Counted from the stretch's first letter, positions 16,501 to 24,640 are shown. The stretch is DNA of 64,000 nt from Methylomonas sp. (GCA_002928965.1 PERU01000001.1:186001-250000), one strand, 5' to 3'. The notes: generated from the sequence alone by a model not told the origin. Translations and numbers: made by a program.

Positions 16501-17250
16501 ATGAACAAGAAACTGATTTTAGCCGGTGCCATCGGCCTGAGTATTTTCGGCTCGTCTAGTGCCTTCGCGCATGTGGACTATGGCGATTTGAATGCATTTC
16601 CTACTCAAAGCACTACTTTTCTACGCAAAGGCTGGTTTGCGGGTACCGATACCCCTCTTAGCGGCTGTGGTTTGGACGGCACTGCGGAATGTCTTGGTGA
16701 CAGCCATCAGTTACAATTTTTTAAATTTAGTTTGGCGCAAGATTCGCTGATTAACTTAAGTTTTACTTCAATTCAGAATGGACTGAATCCTGCCTTTTCC
16801 CTGTATCGTGGTTTACTGCCGGACGAAGCGCATGATGACACATCCACTGATCCATTAAATGCCGTGGATGGCAATTTCGATCCGATATCTCATCCTACTG
16901 ACTCAGCGTATTGGGACAGCAACAATATCCGTGAAGGTCAGTTCAACGCATTCGGCAACTGGAGTATGGCCAACGACGATGAAGCTTGGGCAGAGATTGT
17001 GTATATCACCCATAAAAACGATTTTTCTGCCTCCAGTGTGGGTAGTGTCGAGGCTTTGACCAATTATTTCCTGCAGGCCGGCAGTTATACAGTCGCTGCA
17101 GCCGGTGCAACCAGTAGTGGCCCTTCGGCGCTGTTGCAAGGAACTATTGCATTCAGTGCCTCACCTGTACCGGTTCCAGGCGCAGTGTGGTTGTTCGGTT
17201 CGGCTATTGCCGGCTTGATCGGTTTTGGCAAGCGTAAATCTGCAGTTTGA
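16501..17250 (+). CDS. PEP-CTERM-type surface protein, His-Val N-terminus (paralog 4)
   Basis: The 249-residue protein has a signal peptide (residues 1-23, ending SAFA) and predicted mature start His24-Val-Asp-Tyr. The motifs GWFAG, GDSH (His69), LNPAFSLYRG, AHDDTS and GNWSMAND are shared with paralogs 1-3, most closely with paralog 3. Cys56 and Cys64 flank CGLDGTAEC just before the GDSH motif and could form a disulfide. The sorting tail is VPVPGAVWLFGS, helix, GKRKSAV. A strong intrinsic terminator follows at 17354-17392. The function is unknown; a surface location is inferred. Confidence 0.84.
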   Translation: MNKKLILAGAIGLSIFGSSSAFAHVDYGDLNAFPTQSTTFLRKGWFAGTDTPLSGCGLDGTAECLGDSHQLQFFKFSLAQDSLINLSFTSIQNGLNPAFSLYRGLLPDEAHDDTSTDPLNAVDGNFDPISHPTDSAYWDSNNIREGQFNAFGNWSMANDDEAWAEIVYITHKNDFSASSVGSVEALTNYFLQAGSYTVAAAGATSSGPSALLQGTIAFSASPVPVPGAVWLFGSAIAGLIGFGKRKSAV

Positions 17251-17353
17251 CGGATACTCAGGACGGGATAGCCTAACGGAATCGGGCGCACGGTTTGAGC
17301 AGGCGTAGCTAAACACAGGGATGTCAACGGATTGACCCGACAAGGAGGTAAGT

Positions 17354-17392
17354 AACCCCGAATCACGGAATGGAGCCGGTTCGGGGTTTTTT
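17354..17392 (+). terminator. Intrinsic terminator after the PEP-CTERM cluster
   Basis: The arms CCCCGAA and TTCGGGG enclose a 17-nt loop and are followed by six T. Nearly the same element follows the gene at 20190-20993 (21101-21139), showing that the 3' flanks of these genes are related. Confidence 0.85.
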
Positions 17393-17404
17393 ATGGCTTA
17401 ATGC

Positions 17405-17568
17405 TAGGAGCCTGTCCGAGAATAGGAATCGTCGCGAGGGAAAGCTATTTTGAGTTAGATTTGTTGATCATTTGAGGCGAATAGTGGTGCTATTTAACGA
17501 AAATGAGCGGGAAATCTGGCCAAAAGGGCTTTTCCGTAGCAGGTTCTCTATTCTCGGACAGGCTCCTA
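17405..17568. mobile_element. MITE-like element, 164 bp, copy 1
   Basis: Perfect 22-nt-class terminal inverted repeats bound it: TAGGAGCCTGTCCGAGAATA at the left and its exact reverse complement at the right end. It encodes no transposase. A second copy of identical length lies at 19241-19404 in opposite orientation. Single ends occur at 24620-24640 and 32223-32239. The transposase that moves it is not in the window. Confidence 0.85.
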
Positions 17569-17599
17569 GCCATTGGCCTTCACTTATTGATTTGAATTT

Positions 17600-19171
17600 A
17601 TGGCAAAGAAACACTCAACTCAGCGCCATGTGGCGCAACATGCCCGTCTGCTGACACCCGGCAAGTCACTGTTACTGACGACGGTGACCCTCAGCGGTGG
17701 CGCGGTGATGATCCTGGAATTATTGGGTACCCGTATCATTGCACCGTATTATGGTGCCAGCTTATATGTGTGGTCCGCACTGATTGCGGTGACAATGATT
17801 GCTTTGGCGTTGGGTTACTATTTGGGCGGATATTTGGCCGACCGATACCCCAAATTGCGTTTGGCGCATGTGCTGATGTTCGCCGCTTTGGCGACCAGCG
17901 TAATCCCGTTTAGCAGTGCAACAGTGCTGCATCTGACCAATGCTTTGGGGATGCGAGGTGGGGCATTTTGCAGTGCCTTGTTGTTGTTTGGCCTGCCGTT
18001 GACCGCGTTGGCCATGGTAGGGCCATTTGTGATCAAATTAGCCACAGAAACCCTGGAAGATGTCGGTAGCACCGTGGGTGCCGTGTATGCCATCAGTACG
18101 GTCGGCAGTGTCGTAGCCACCCTGTTGTTGGGTTTTGTGCTGTTGCCTTGGTTGGGTACCCGCAGCATAATTTTCTCGCTGGCGCTAATCTTGGTGCTGA
18201 TGGCCGTGGTGTTGATGTGGCGGGACCGGCAAGGGTTCCCCGCCAACAGGGGCGTGATGCCGGTGATTTTTTTAGGGCTGCTTTCCTCTTTGCTCAGCGT
18301 CAAAGGCTACGCCAGCCCCGAAAAAACCAATGCCACCATGCGGGTATTGCATCAAGCCGAAAGTATTTATGGCTGGGTCAGGGTGGTGGATAACCAAACC
18401 AGCGACGCGCGACTGCTGTTATCCGATGCTTCGGTGTTAAGCGCCATGTCCTTATCCAGCGGCCAAACCCTGTTGCATTATCAAACCATTATCGCTTCTC
18501 TGCCAGTCTTGCGACCTGCGGCCAGCGATGCGTTATTGGTGGGTTTGGGCGGCGGACATATTGCACGGGAATTAAAAGCCAAAGGTCTGGCCACAGACAC
18601 CATAGAAATCGACCCGGTGGTGGCGCAGGCTTCGCTGGATTATTTTGGTTTTAAACCCACTGGTGAGTTTATCGTTGGCGATGCCCGCTACGAAGTCAAA
18701 AAACTCAACAAGCAATACGATTTCATCATCCATGATTGTTTTACCGGCGGTTCCGAACCGACCCATTTATTAACGGTGGAAATGCTGAGTGATTTGCGCA
18801 GATTATTAAAACAAGACGGCATTCTGGCGTTGAACTATGTCGGCTTTACCCGAGGTGAGGGCACAGAAGCCGTAGCCTCTGTCTACAAAACACTGAAAAG
18901 CGTGTTGCCTAATGTGAAGGTGTTCATTACCGAAAAAACCGAAATGACGGATTTCATCATGCTGGCATCGAATTCGGCGATTGAATTGGATGCGAATAGC
19001 CGCGATCAGCGTAGCCAATGGTTGACGGATCACCAATATGCTTTAAGTGAACAAGGGGGAATATTGATTACAGACGACTACAACCCGATGGAAAGCATGC
19101 AACTCAGAAAAGCCGAAGCCTATCGAGACATATTTCTCAAACGGGTAGCACCTGAACTTTTGCTGATCTGA
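17600..19171 (+). CDS. Membrane-fused spermidine synthase-like protein
   Basis: The 523-residue protein has about seven N-terminal membrane helices (residues 20-225: GGAVMILELLGTRIIAPYYG, then several Leu/Val/Ala-rich helices). A C-terminal Rossmann-like SpeE domain starts near residue 245. The domain shows the SAM/dcSAM-binding motif VGLGGGHIARELK, EIDPVV and DARYEVKK, with HDCFTGG where true spermidine synthases have a catalytic Asp. It matches the class annotated 'fused MFS/spermidine synthase', whose substrate is unclear. The gene sits between two inverted MITE copies, and the left one ends 31 nt before its ATG, so its promoter may come from that element. Confidence 0.85.
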   Translation: MAKKHSTQRHVAQHARLLTPGKSLLLTTVTLSGGAVMILELLGTRIIAPYYGASLYVWSALIAVTMIALALGYYLGGYLADRYPKLRLAHVLMFAALATSVIPFSSATVLHLTNALGMRGGAFCSALLLFGLPLTALAMVGPFVIKLATETLEDVGSTVGAVYAISTVGSVVATLLLGFVLLPWLGTRSIIFSLALILVLMAVVLMWRDRQGFPANRGVMPVIFLGLLSSLLSVKGYASPEKTNATMRVLHQAESIYGWVRVVDNQTSDARLLLSDASVLSAMSLSSGQTLLHYQTIIASLPVLRPAASDALLVGLGGGHIARELKAKGLATDTIEIDPVVAQASLDYFGFKPTGEFIVGDARYEVKKLNKQYDFIIHDCFTGGSEPTHLLTVEMLSDLRRLLKQDGILALNYVGFTRGEGTEAVASVYKTLKSVLPNVKVFITEKTEMTDFIMLASNSAIELDANSRDQRSQWLTDHQYALSEQGGILITDDYNPMESMQLRKAEAYRDIFLKRVAPELLLI

Positions 19172-19240
19172 TAGCAAAATATCACCCTAACGATCATGAA
19201 CGCTCGGCATCAGCCCGCTTATGAAAGTTGGGGAGCGATG

Positions 19241-19404
19241 TAGGGGTCTGTCCGAGAATAGAGAACCTGCTACGGAAAAACCCTGTTGGCCAGATTTCCC
19301 GCTTATTTTCGTTAAATAGCACCACTATCCGCCTCAAATGATCAACAACTCTGACTCAAAAGGGCTTTTCCTCGCGACGATTCCTATTCTCGGACAGGCT
19401 CCTA
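19241..19404. mobile_element. MITE-like element, 164 bp, copy 2 (inverted)
   Basis: The reverse complement matches the element at 17405-17568 with few differences. The left end is slightly degraded (TAGGGGTCTGTCCGAG) whereas the right end is intact. With copy 1 it brackets the membrane spermidine-synthase-like gene as a composite-like arrangement. No transposase is present. Confidence 0.85.
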
Positions 19405-19452
19405 GTCGCGATTCTATGACCTTCGTTTCGCGACTGGCATCGCTTCAACGAT
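19404..19452. repeat. Short dispersed repeat (CGCGATTCTATGACCTTCG)
   Basis: The segment GCGATTCTATGACCTTCG..TTCGCGACTGGC..CGATG recurs at 32442-32490 with a few changes. Both copies lie next to other intergenic repeats. Confidence 0.55.
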
Positions 19453-19522
19453 GAATTTCAGCATAATCTCGGGGTGGGGTGGCATACATTCAACCCAATG
19501 GTCGCGCCATGTCTACAGGTTT

Positions 19523-19640
19523 TTGAATAGCCTCTTTAAGTACTATCAAAGTCATGGTATGGCCGCCGTTTAAAGCCGTGTTTGGTGGCTTCATTCAAAC
19601 ACGCATGACCATTGGCAACCGGGCGGATTTTACTGTATTT
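19523..19640 (-). pseudogene. Fragment of radA (3' end)
   Basis: About 115 bp resemble the radA gene at about 23179-23299. The best block is TTTAAAGCCGTGTTTGGTGG, then CTTCATTCAAACACGCATGA and CCATTGGCAACCGGGCGG, against the matching radA DNA with scattered substitutions. The fragment is in the same orientation as radA (coding on the minus strand) and covers codons near the C-terminal Lon-like domain. It has no start and cannot encode a working protein. It is likely debris from a duplication or rearrangement. Confidence 0.75.
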
Positions 19641-19930
19641 AGGTTGATAGCATTGTTCCGCACTAGAGGAAGTTTTGGGCTTCTGGCTGAATAATTACAT
19701 TTGTTTTATTGAAAAACAGTGAGTTAGTTTTTGTAAAAGTATGTTATCTGCCTAGCAAGAATAATTCAAATAACATAGATTAATTAATAAACTCCCTGTT
19801 TAGTCAATTAAAAAAGTGTTCTAGTAATTGATTCTTATGGTTTTTGTCTGTTTTGGTTCAAAACTTGTTATAGGTTCTTGGTTATCCCAGCAACGATCAG
19901 AGGAAATGACGATAATTTTCATTGATCTTC

Positions 19931-20030
19931 CTGGCGTTAACGTTGCCACACCCGTCGCGAGGCGGGGTCGGAAAGTTATGGGTCTCAAGGGTTTGAGATA
20001 GCCGAACCGCCTCCCGACCTGACGGGGAGG
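19931..20030 (+). ncRNA. c-di-GMP-I (GEMM) riboswitch-like leader, copy 3
   Basis: This is the same architecture as at 11006 and 12625 but more diverged. The GCGA-capped P2 (CCCGTCGCGAGGCGGG) is followed by GGAAAGT, then P3 (ATGGGTCTCA..TGAGATAGCCGAAC). The pocket bases GCC and CGGAAAG are kept. The switching elements GAGGCGG, CCGCCTCC and GGGGAGG are all retained. The upstream A/T-rich DNA (ACATAGATTAATTA) also resembles the other leaders. It lies about 160 nt before the ATG of the PEP-CTERM gene at 20190. That spacer contains CAACG followed by seven T and a hairpin AAACAG/CTGTTT, which could act in termination control. Confidence 0.8.
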
Positions 20031-20189
20031 ATGGAAGCGATGGTTGTGAGCAAGGAGCGCTGAGAACATCACTATTAACAACGTTTTTTTAAACAGTCAT
20101 TGTTGCTGTTTGATTTTGGATATTTTTTTATGCTGCCGATATTTTCTTGGCAGTGTGACATTTTTTTTTGATTTTTAGTGGGTCTACAA

Positions 20190-20993
20190 ATGAACAAAAA
20201 ACTAAATAAAGCCATTGCCGGTTTGTTAGGTGTGGTGGCTCTTTCTGCTGTATCTTCTCAAGCCAGCGCTTTCTCAGCCACTTCTTTGGGGACGTTTACT
20301 GGCGCGACAATTACCCGAAATGACGCTACGCCTTTCAAATCCTGGTCGGATTATGGTGCCAACATCAATTTTGGCTGGGTACACACAGCTGACTGGTTCA
20401 AGCTGCAAGTCGGTTCATCTGCAGACATTACTGCTGGAAACACCTTTAATGTCGGGTTTAAATTGACTGGCCGCGGCACGTCACAACCCTTAAACACAGG
20501 TGGCTTCAGCATATGGACTAGTGGTACTGCTGCAACAGTTGAGGGAGGTGGTTTTCACGAATACAACCAAGTACGTGGGCCTAATGATGGCGGTAAAACA
20601 ACCAACAACAACATAGGCAATGTCATCAGTGGCAGCAATGGCTGGGTGGGTTATGCCCAAAACGGCTTGAGCTTTACCAATGGCGATGGTGACCCGGTTG
20701 CCAACGGCGGTGCTTGGAACACCAGTTCTCCCTATCTAACCGGCGGTGCAGCCAGTTCGGTCGGTGGAGCAACACTTGATTTGTATGGTTTGAAAGCGGG
20801 TTATTATCTGATCGGTTTAGGTGGTGTCTGCCCGGATAACAATGCAGGATGTATCTCGACTAGTCCCGCATCAAGACATTATACGTTCAGCGTGTCCACT
20901 GCAGCACCTGTCCCTGTACCTGGCGCAGTTTGGTTATTTGGCAGTGCGATGGCGGGTTTGGTCGGCTTCAGCAGACGCAAGCTGGCTGCTTAA
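20190..20993 (+). CDS. PEP-CTERM-type surface protein (different body)
   Basis: The ATG at 20190 gives MNKKLNKAIAGLLGVVALSA and a signal peptide ending SQASA; the in-frame GTG at 20178 is less likely. The 267-residue product ends VPVPGAVWLFGS, helix, SRRKLAA, the same sorting tail as the cluster upstream. Unlike paralogs 1-4, the mature end begins Phe-Ser and there is no GDSH motif. The body is rich in Gly, Asn, Ser and Thr, with one possible disulfide (VCPDNNAGC) near residue 220. A riboswitch-like leader precedes it and a strong terminator follows, so it is a stand-alone c-di-GMP-controlled surface protein candidate. The function is unknown. Confidence 0.83.
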   Translation: MNKKLNKAIAGLLGVVALSAVSSQASAFSATSLGTFTGATITRNDATPFKSWSDYGANINFGWVHTADWFKLQVGSSADITAGNTFNVGFKLTGRGTSQPLNTGGFSIWTSGTAATVEGGGFHEYNQVRGPNDGGKTTNNNIGNVISGSNGWVGYAQNGLSFTNGDGDPVANGGAWNTSSPYLTGGAASSVGGATLDLYGLKAGYYLIGLGGVCPDNNAGCISTSPASRHYTFSVSTAAPVPVPGAVWLFGSAMAGLVGFSRRKLAA

Positions 20994-21100
20994 CTGAAAT
21001 CTAGGAAAAATGGAACGCCCAAAGGGAACAGGCACAAGGTTTTGAACAAGGACAATCAAAATTAAGGATGTTGAAGGATTAAACAGGCATGGAAGCGTAT

Positions 21101-21139
21101 AACCCCGAATGACGGAATGGATCCGGTTCGGGGTTTTTT
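21101..21139 (+). terminator. Intrinsic terminator after the PEP-CTERM gene
   Basis: CCCCGAA and TTCGGGG arms are followed by six T. It is the near-copy of the terminator at 17354-17392. Confidence 0.85.
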
Positions 21140-21465
21140 ATGGGTAAAATTTTAGGTATGCCCATGTCAATTCAGTGATTAAAATTGATGGCAAACGTAT
21201 CAGCGTCAAAAGCAGGATTTACAACAGCCGGTTGAAGCGCTCAATTCTACTAATTACTCTGCCATCACGGGTGGTGTAGCGCTAGTTTTCGAATTGCTGG
21301 ATACTCTGATTATTGCTGCGTATCGGGCTGATTGGTCATGAATTGCCTTAGGCAAAGCAGGCGCTATTGTCATTCCCCTTCGCTGGGAAGCATGCGGGTT
21401 AGAAACGCCGAACCTTATCCGGATGATTTTTCTTAAACGGTTTTCGCCGGAATTAATTGTTTATT
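21140..21465. other. Intergenic spacer without a recognisable gene
   Basis: No open frame with a ribosome site or recognisable protein is seen on either strand. There are no inverted repeats of note. Some stretches look like degraded coding DNA, but I could not identify a parent gene. Confidence 0.4.
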
Positions 21466-23121
21466 ATGATTTCACCTATAAAAACCCATCGAAATGCGCA
21501 GTGCCCTTGCGGTAGCGGCAAGAAATACAAAGCATGCTGTGCTGGCATAGCAAGCGCTAACCCCGCGGATTCTAAAATTGACATCGAAGCAGTGCATTGC
21601 TTGGCAAATAACGCCATTGCCCGCGCCGATTTTTTGGAAGCGGAACAGTGTTTTCGGAAATTGGCTGAAGCCAAACCCAAAGACGCGTATTTTCAAGCAA
21701 GCTTGGGGCAAGCTCTTTGCTGGTTAAGGCGAAAAAAAGAAGGTGTCAGTCATTTAATGCAAGCCGCTAAACTGCTGGAACGACAAGCCAATAAAAGCCG
21801 AGATCCGAAATTTTTGGTCGACCTATCCGCACAATTGATGCATTGGGGTGAAGTGGGCATGGGTGAAAAGCTGGCTCGTCTCGCCGTTGCAATGGCCCCT
21901 AATTCTCCCAGTGTGTTAAATAATCTGGTGCTCTGCCTGACGCGGGTAAATCGAAATGCAGACGCTTTACCGCTCTCGCAGAAGGTGTGTCGGCTAATAC
22001 CCGAGCATCCGGGTTGTAATATTGTCTTGGCAATGCTGGAAGCCCAGCTAGTCAATACAGAGCAAGCATTGACCAGGTTAAATAGCGTTATTGAACATAA
22101 CCTTGATCCTGAACAAACCGCGCGCGCATGGTTGGAAAAAGCAGTGATTCTGGATAAAAGCGCCGCTTACGACGACGCTTATTTTGCCATGATCAAAGCC
22201 GGTGAAATGCATGCTGCGCTATCACCCTACACCCCCGCACAGCGCGAATTAATATTTGATACCTTAGAGCGTAATCGCGTTGGATTTGATCGGAATTTAT
22301 TAAACCAGTGGCCCGTTCAAAACTTGATCGACGATGAATTGCCTGTGCCGGTCTTTTTGCTGGGTTTTTTGCGTTCTGGAACCACCTTGACTGAGCAAGT
22401 ATTAGGCACTCATCCCCAGATTATCGCGACAGACGAGAGCGCTATTATTCATGAGGTGACGGTAGAGCTGGAAAAAATGAGCCAGATTAGCGGGGACCAT
22501 GCCAAGGCCTTGTCCGCGCTAAAGGTCTCGCAAATCAAGCAGCTCAGGCAGTTCTATTGGCGACGAATGCGCGAGGAATATGGCGAGGAGGTTATGTCGC
22601 GGCAAATGGTTGATAAAAATGCGCTTAATACGATCGAGTTAGGTGTTATCAGCGTTATTTTTCCAGAAGCGAAAATATTATTTGCGCTACGCGATCCGAG
22701 GGACGTCTGTCTAAGTTGTTTCATGCAATCTTTTAGCCCATCACCAGCGACCGCAAACATGACGTCATTGCCGAATATTGCCAGACAATACGCGGAAGTT
22801 ATGGGGTATTGGTTAGCATTGCGAGACCGGATGCAACCCAAGTTTCTAGAATTGCGTTATGAAGATACTGTCAGCAATTTTGAAGTCACTTTCCGACAGG
22901 TATTTGCTTTTATTGGCGTCGACTGGCACGAATCTGTGATTAAATTTCATGAGCGAGCCAAAGGACGATATATCTCAACCCCGAGTTTTGCAGCTGTTTC
23001 GAAGCCGGTTTACAACTCGGCAATTAAACGTTGGCTTAATTATGAACCGCATTTCGAAGCGATACAGCCTCAGCTTCAACCGTTTATCGACGAGTTTGGC
23101 TATAACGAAAACCGTTTATAA
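21466..23121 (+). CDS. SEC-C motif, TPR and sulfotransferase fusion protein
   Basis: The ATG at 21466 is chosen over a TTG at 21457, giving 551 residues. The N-terminus is a SEC-C zinc-binding motif (CPCGSGKKYKACC, residues 13-25), usually found at the C-terminus of SecA. A helical TPR-like region follows (residues about 40-270). A C-terminal P-loop sulfotransferase domain comes next. Its PAPS-binding loop is FLLGFLRSGTTLTEQVL and the 3'-phosphate motif is RDPRDVCLSCF. The TPR-sulfotransferase fold is known from putative peptide or glycan sulfotransferases; the acceptor is unknown. The gene overlaps the convergent radA gene by 6 nt. Confidence 0.85.
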   Translation: MISPIKTHRNAQCPCGSGKKYKACCAGIASANPADSKIDIEAVHCLANNAIARADFLEAEQCFRKLAEAKPKDAYFQASLGQALCWLRRKKEGVSHLMQAAKLLERQANKSRDPKFLVDLSAQLMHWGEVGMGEKLARLAVAMAPNSPSVLNNLVLCLTRVNRNADALPLSQKVCRLIPEHPGCNIVLAMLEAQLVNTEQALTRLNSVIEHNLDPEQTARAWLEKAVILDKSAAYDDAYFAMIKAGEMHAALSPYTPAQRELIFDTLERNRVGFDRNLLNQWPVQNLIDDELPVPVFLLGFLRSGTTLTEQVLGTHPQIIATDESAIIHEVTVELEKMSQISGDHAKALSALKVSQIKQLRQFYWRRMREEYGEEVMSRQMVDKNALNTIELGVISVIFPEAKILFALRDPRDVCLSCFMQSFSPSPATANMTSLPNIARQYAEVMGYWLALRDRMQPKFLELRYEDTVSNFEVTFRQVFAFIGVDWHESVIKFHERAKGRYISTPSFAAVSKPVYNSAIKRWLNYEPHFEAIQPQLQPFIDEFGYNENRL

Positions 23122-24486
23122 ATCATTCAACACTGCCAACGCTTCTTGAATATTGCTCACCGCATGAATCTGCAAGTTTTGAATACTGTCTTTGGGTTTG
23201 TTGCTTTTGGGGATGACGGCGCGTTTAAATCCGTGTTTGGCGGCTTCATTCAGACGCGCATGACCATTGGCGACCGGACGGATTTCGCCGTTTAAACCGA
23301 TCTCGCCAAAAAACACCGTGTCGTAAGGAATGATGCGGTCTTTCAAGCTGGATACTACCCCCACTAAAATTGCCAAATCGGTGCTGGTCTCGCTGACCTT
23401 GATGCCGCCGACCACATTGGCGTAAATCTCGTCGTTGCCGGTGAAAATGCCGCCATGGCGGGACAGCACCGCTAATAACATCGCCAACCGGTTTTGATCC
23501 AACCCCACTGCCAGTCGACGCGGATTGCCGTATTGGCTTTCGGTGACCAGCGCCTGAATCTCCACCAACAAAGGCCGCGTCCCTTCCCACAACACCGTCA
23601 CCACGCTTCCCGGTGAAGGCTTTTCCGCCCGCGATAAAAACATCGCTGAGGGGTTTTTCACTTCCTTCAAGCCGCTGCTTTCCATAGCAAAAAAACCCAG
23701 CTCGCCGACGCTGCCGAAGCGGTTTTTATCGGCCCGTAGCACCCTAAACCGCGAATCATCGGTGGACGACAACACCACCTGCGCATCGACGATATGACTC
23801 AAGGTCATCGGCCCGGCCAACGATTGATCCTTGGTAACATGGCCCACCAAGAAAAACGACACGCCGCTGCGTTTGGCGTATTGGGTCAAGTAACTGGCCG
23901 ATTCTCTGACTTGCGAGACAGAACCGGGTGCCGATTCGGAATCAGCGGTGTACATCACCTGAATCGAGTCAATGATTACCACCTGCGGCTGTTCGTCATC
24001 CAAGACTTGGCAAATCTGCTGCACCGAGGTTTCTGCCAGCATTTTGATGCCGATGGTTTTTAAGCTCAAGCGATGGGCGCGTTCAGCGATTTGCTGTAGT
24101 GACTCCTCGCCGGATACGTACAATACCGACATGCGCTCGCCGATACGCGCAATGGCCTGCAACAGAATGGTGCTTTTTCCCGCCCCCGGCGCACCGCCGA
24201 TCAACACCACGCTGCCGGTAACGATGCCGCCGCCCAACACCCGGTCGAATTCTGTCAGTCCGGTAGAAATGCGTTCGGCTTCGGCGAGATTGACGTCCGA
24301 TAGCAAACGTACTTCGCTGCGGCTACCGGCATACCCTGTGTGTTCTCTGCCGGGTTTCGCGGCGCTGCCCAGCCGCACTTCTTTGATCGTGTTCCACGCG
24401 CCGCACTGATTACACTGTCCGGACCAGCCGGGATAGTCAGCGCCGCATTCGGTACAGACAAAGGCGGATTTTTGTTTTTTTGCCAT
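23116..24486 (-). CDS. radA: DNA repair protein RadA
   Basis: The 456-residue protein matches RadA/Sms. A C4 zinc finger lies at residues 11-29 (CTECG..CNQCG). The RecA-like ATPase has Walker A GGAPGAGKST at about 97-106, the RadA-specific KNRFG motif follows, and the C-terminus is Lon-like. RadA is a branch-migrating helicase-like ATPase that helps process recombination intermediates. The ATG start at 24486 gives MAKKQKSAFVC, which is typical. A fragment of this gene's 3' part occurs near 19523-19640. Confidence 0.95.
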   Translation of the reverse strand: MAKKQKSAFVCTECGADYPGWSGQCNQCGAWNTIKEVRLGSAAKPGREHTGYAGSRSEVRLLSDVNLAEAERISTGLTEFDRVLGGGIVTGSVVLIGGAPGAGKSTILLQAIARIGERMSVLYVSGEESLQQIAERAHRLSLKTIGIKMLAETSVQQICQVLDDEQPQVVIIDSIQVMYTADSESAPGSVSQVRESASYLTQYAKRSGVSFFLVGHVTKDQSLAGPMTLSHIVDAQVVLSSTDDSRFRVLRADKNRFGSVGELGFFAMESSGLKEVKNPSAMFLSRAEKPSPGSVVTVLWEGTRPLLVEIQALVTESQYGNPRRLAVGLDQNRLAMLLAVLSRHGGIFTGNDEIYANVVGGIKVSETSTDLAILVGVVSSLKDRIIPYDTVFFGEIGLNGEIRPVANGHARLNEAAKHGFKRAVIPKSNKPKDSIQNLQIHAVSNIQEALAVLNDL

Positions 24487-24525
24487 AACTTAGGTCAGGT
24501 TTTCTTATTCAAAAAGTCAGCCCGT

Positions 24526-24605
24526 GTAGCTCCGATTAGCGAAGCGTAATCGGAGGAACGAAGATTCAACATGCGTCCGATTACGCTATCGCTAATCGGA
24601 CCTAC
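24526..24605. repeat. Palindromic intergenic repeat, 80 bp
   Basis: Two near-perfect arms form a large hairpin: GTAGCTCCGATTAGCGAAGC at the left and its reverse complement ending GCTAATCGGACCTAC at the right, each about 29 nt with a 21-nt loop. A related small palindrome GCGATTA..TAATCGC lies at 24698-24720. It stands between alr and radA and could act as an attenuator or a REP-like element. Confidence 0.75.
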
Positions 24606-24619
24606 GGCTCTGTCGTTCC

Positions 24620-24640
24620 TATGTTCGGACAGACTTCTAG
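24620..24640. repeat. Solitary MITE end
   Basis: TATGTTCGGACAGACTTCTAG resembles the right terminal repeat of the 164-bp MITE at 17405 and 19241. No second end is found nearby, so it is a remnant. Confidence 0.5.

Noticed and set aside
17472-17654. 60-codon open frame across the end of MITE copy 1
   Set aside because: It lies mostly within the non-coding MITE, is not preserved in copy 2, and has no ribosome site.
11031-20010. cGAMP-type (GEMM-Ib) riboswitch instead of c-di-GMP
   Set aside because: By alignment the base at position 20 is G in all three leaders, whereas cGAMP types have A there; a covariance model would settle it.
20190-20993. Fifth member of the His-Val family
   Set aside because: It shares the sorting tail, leader and terminator but its mature end begins Phe-Ser and lacks GDSH.
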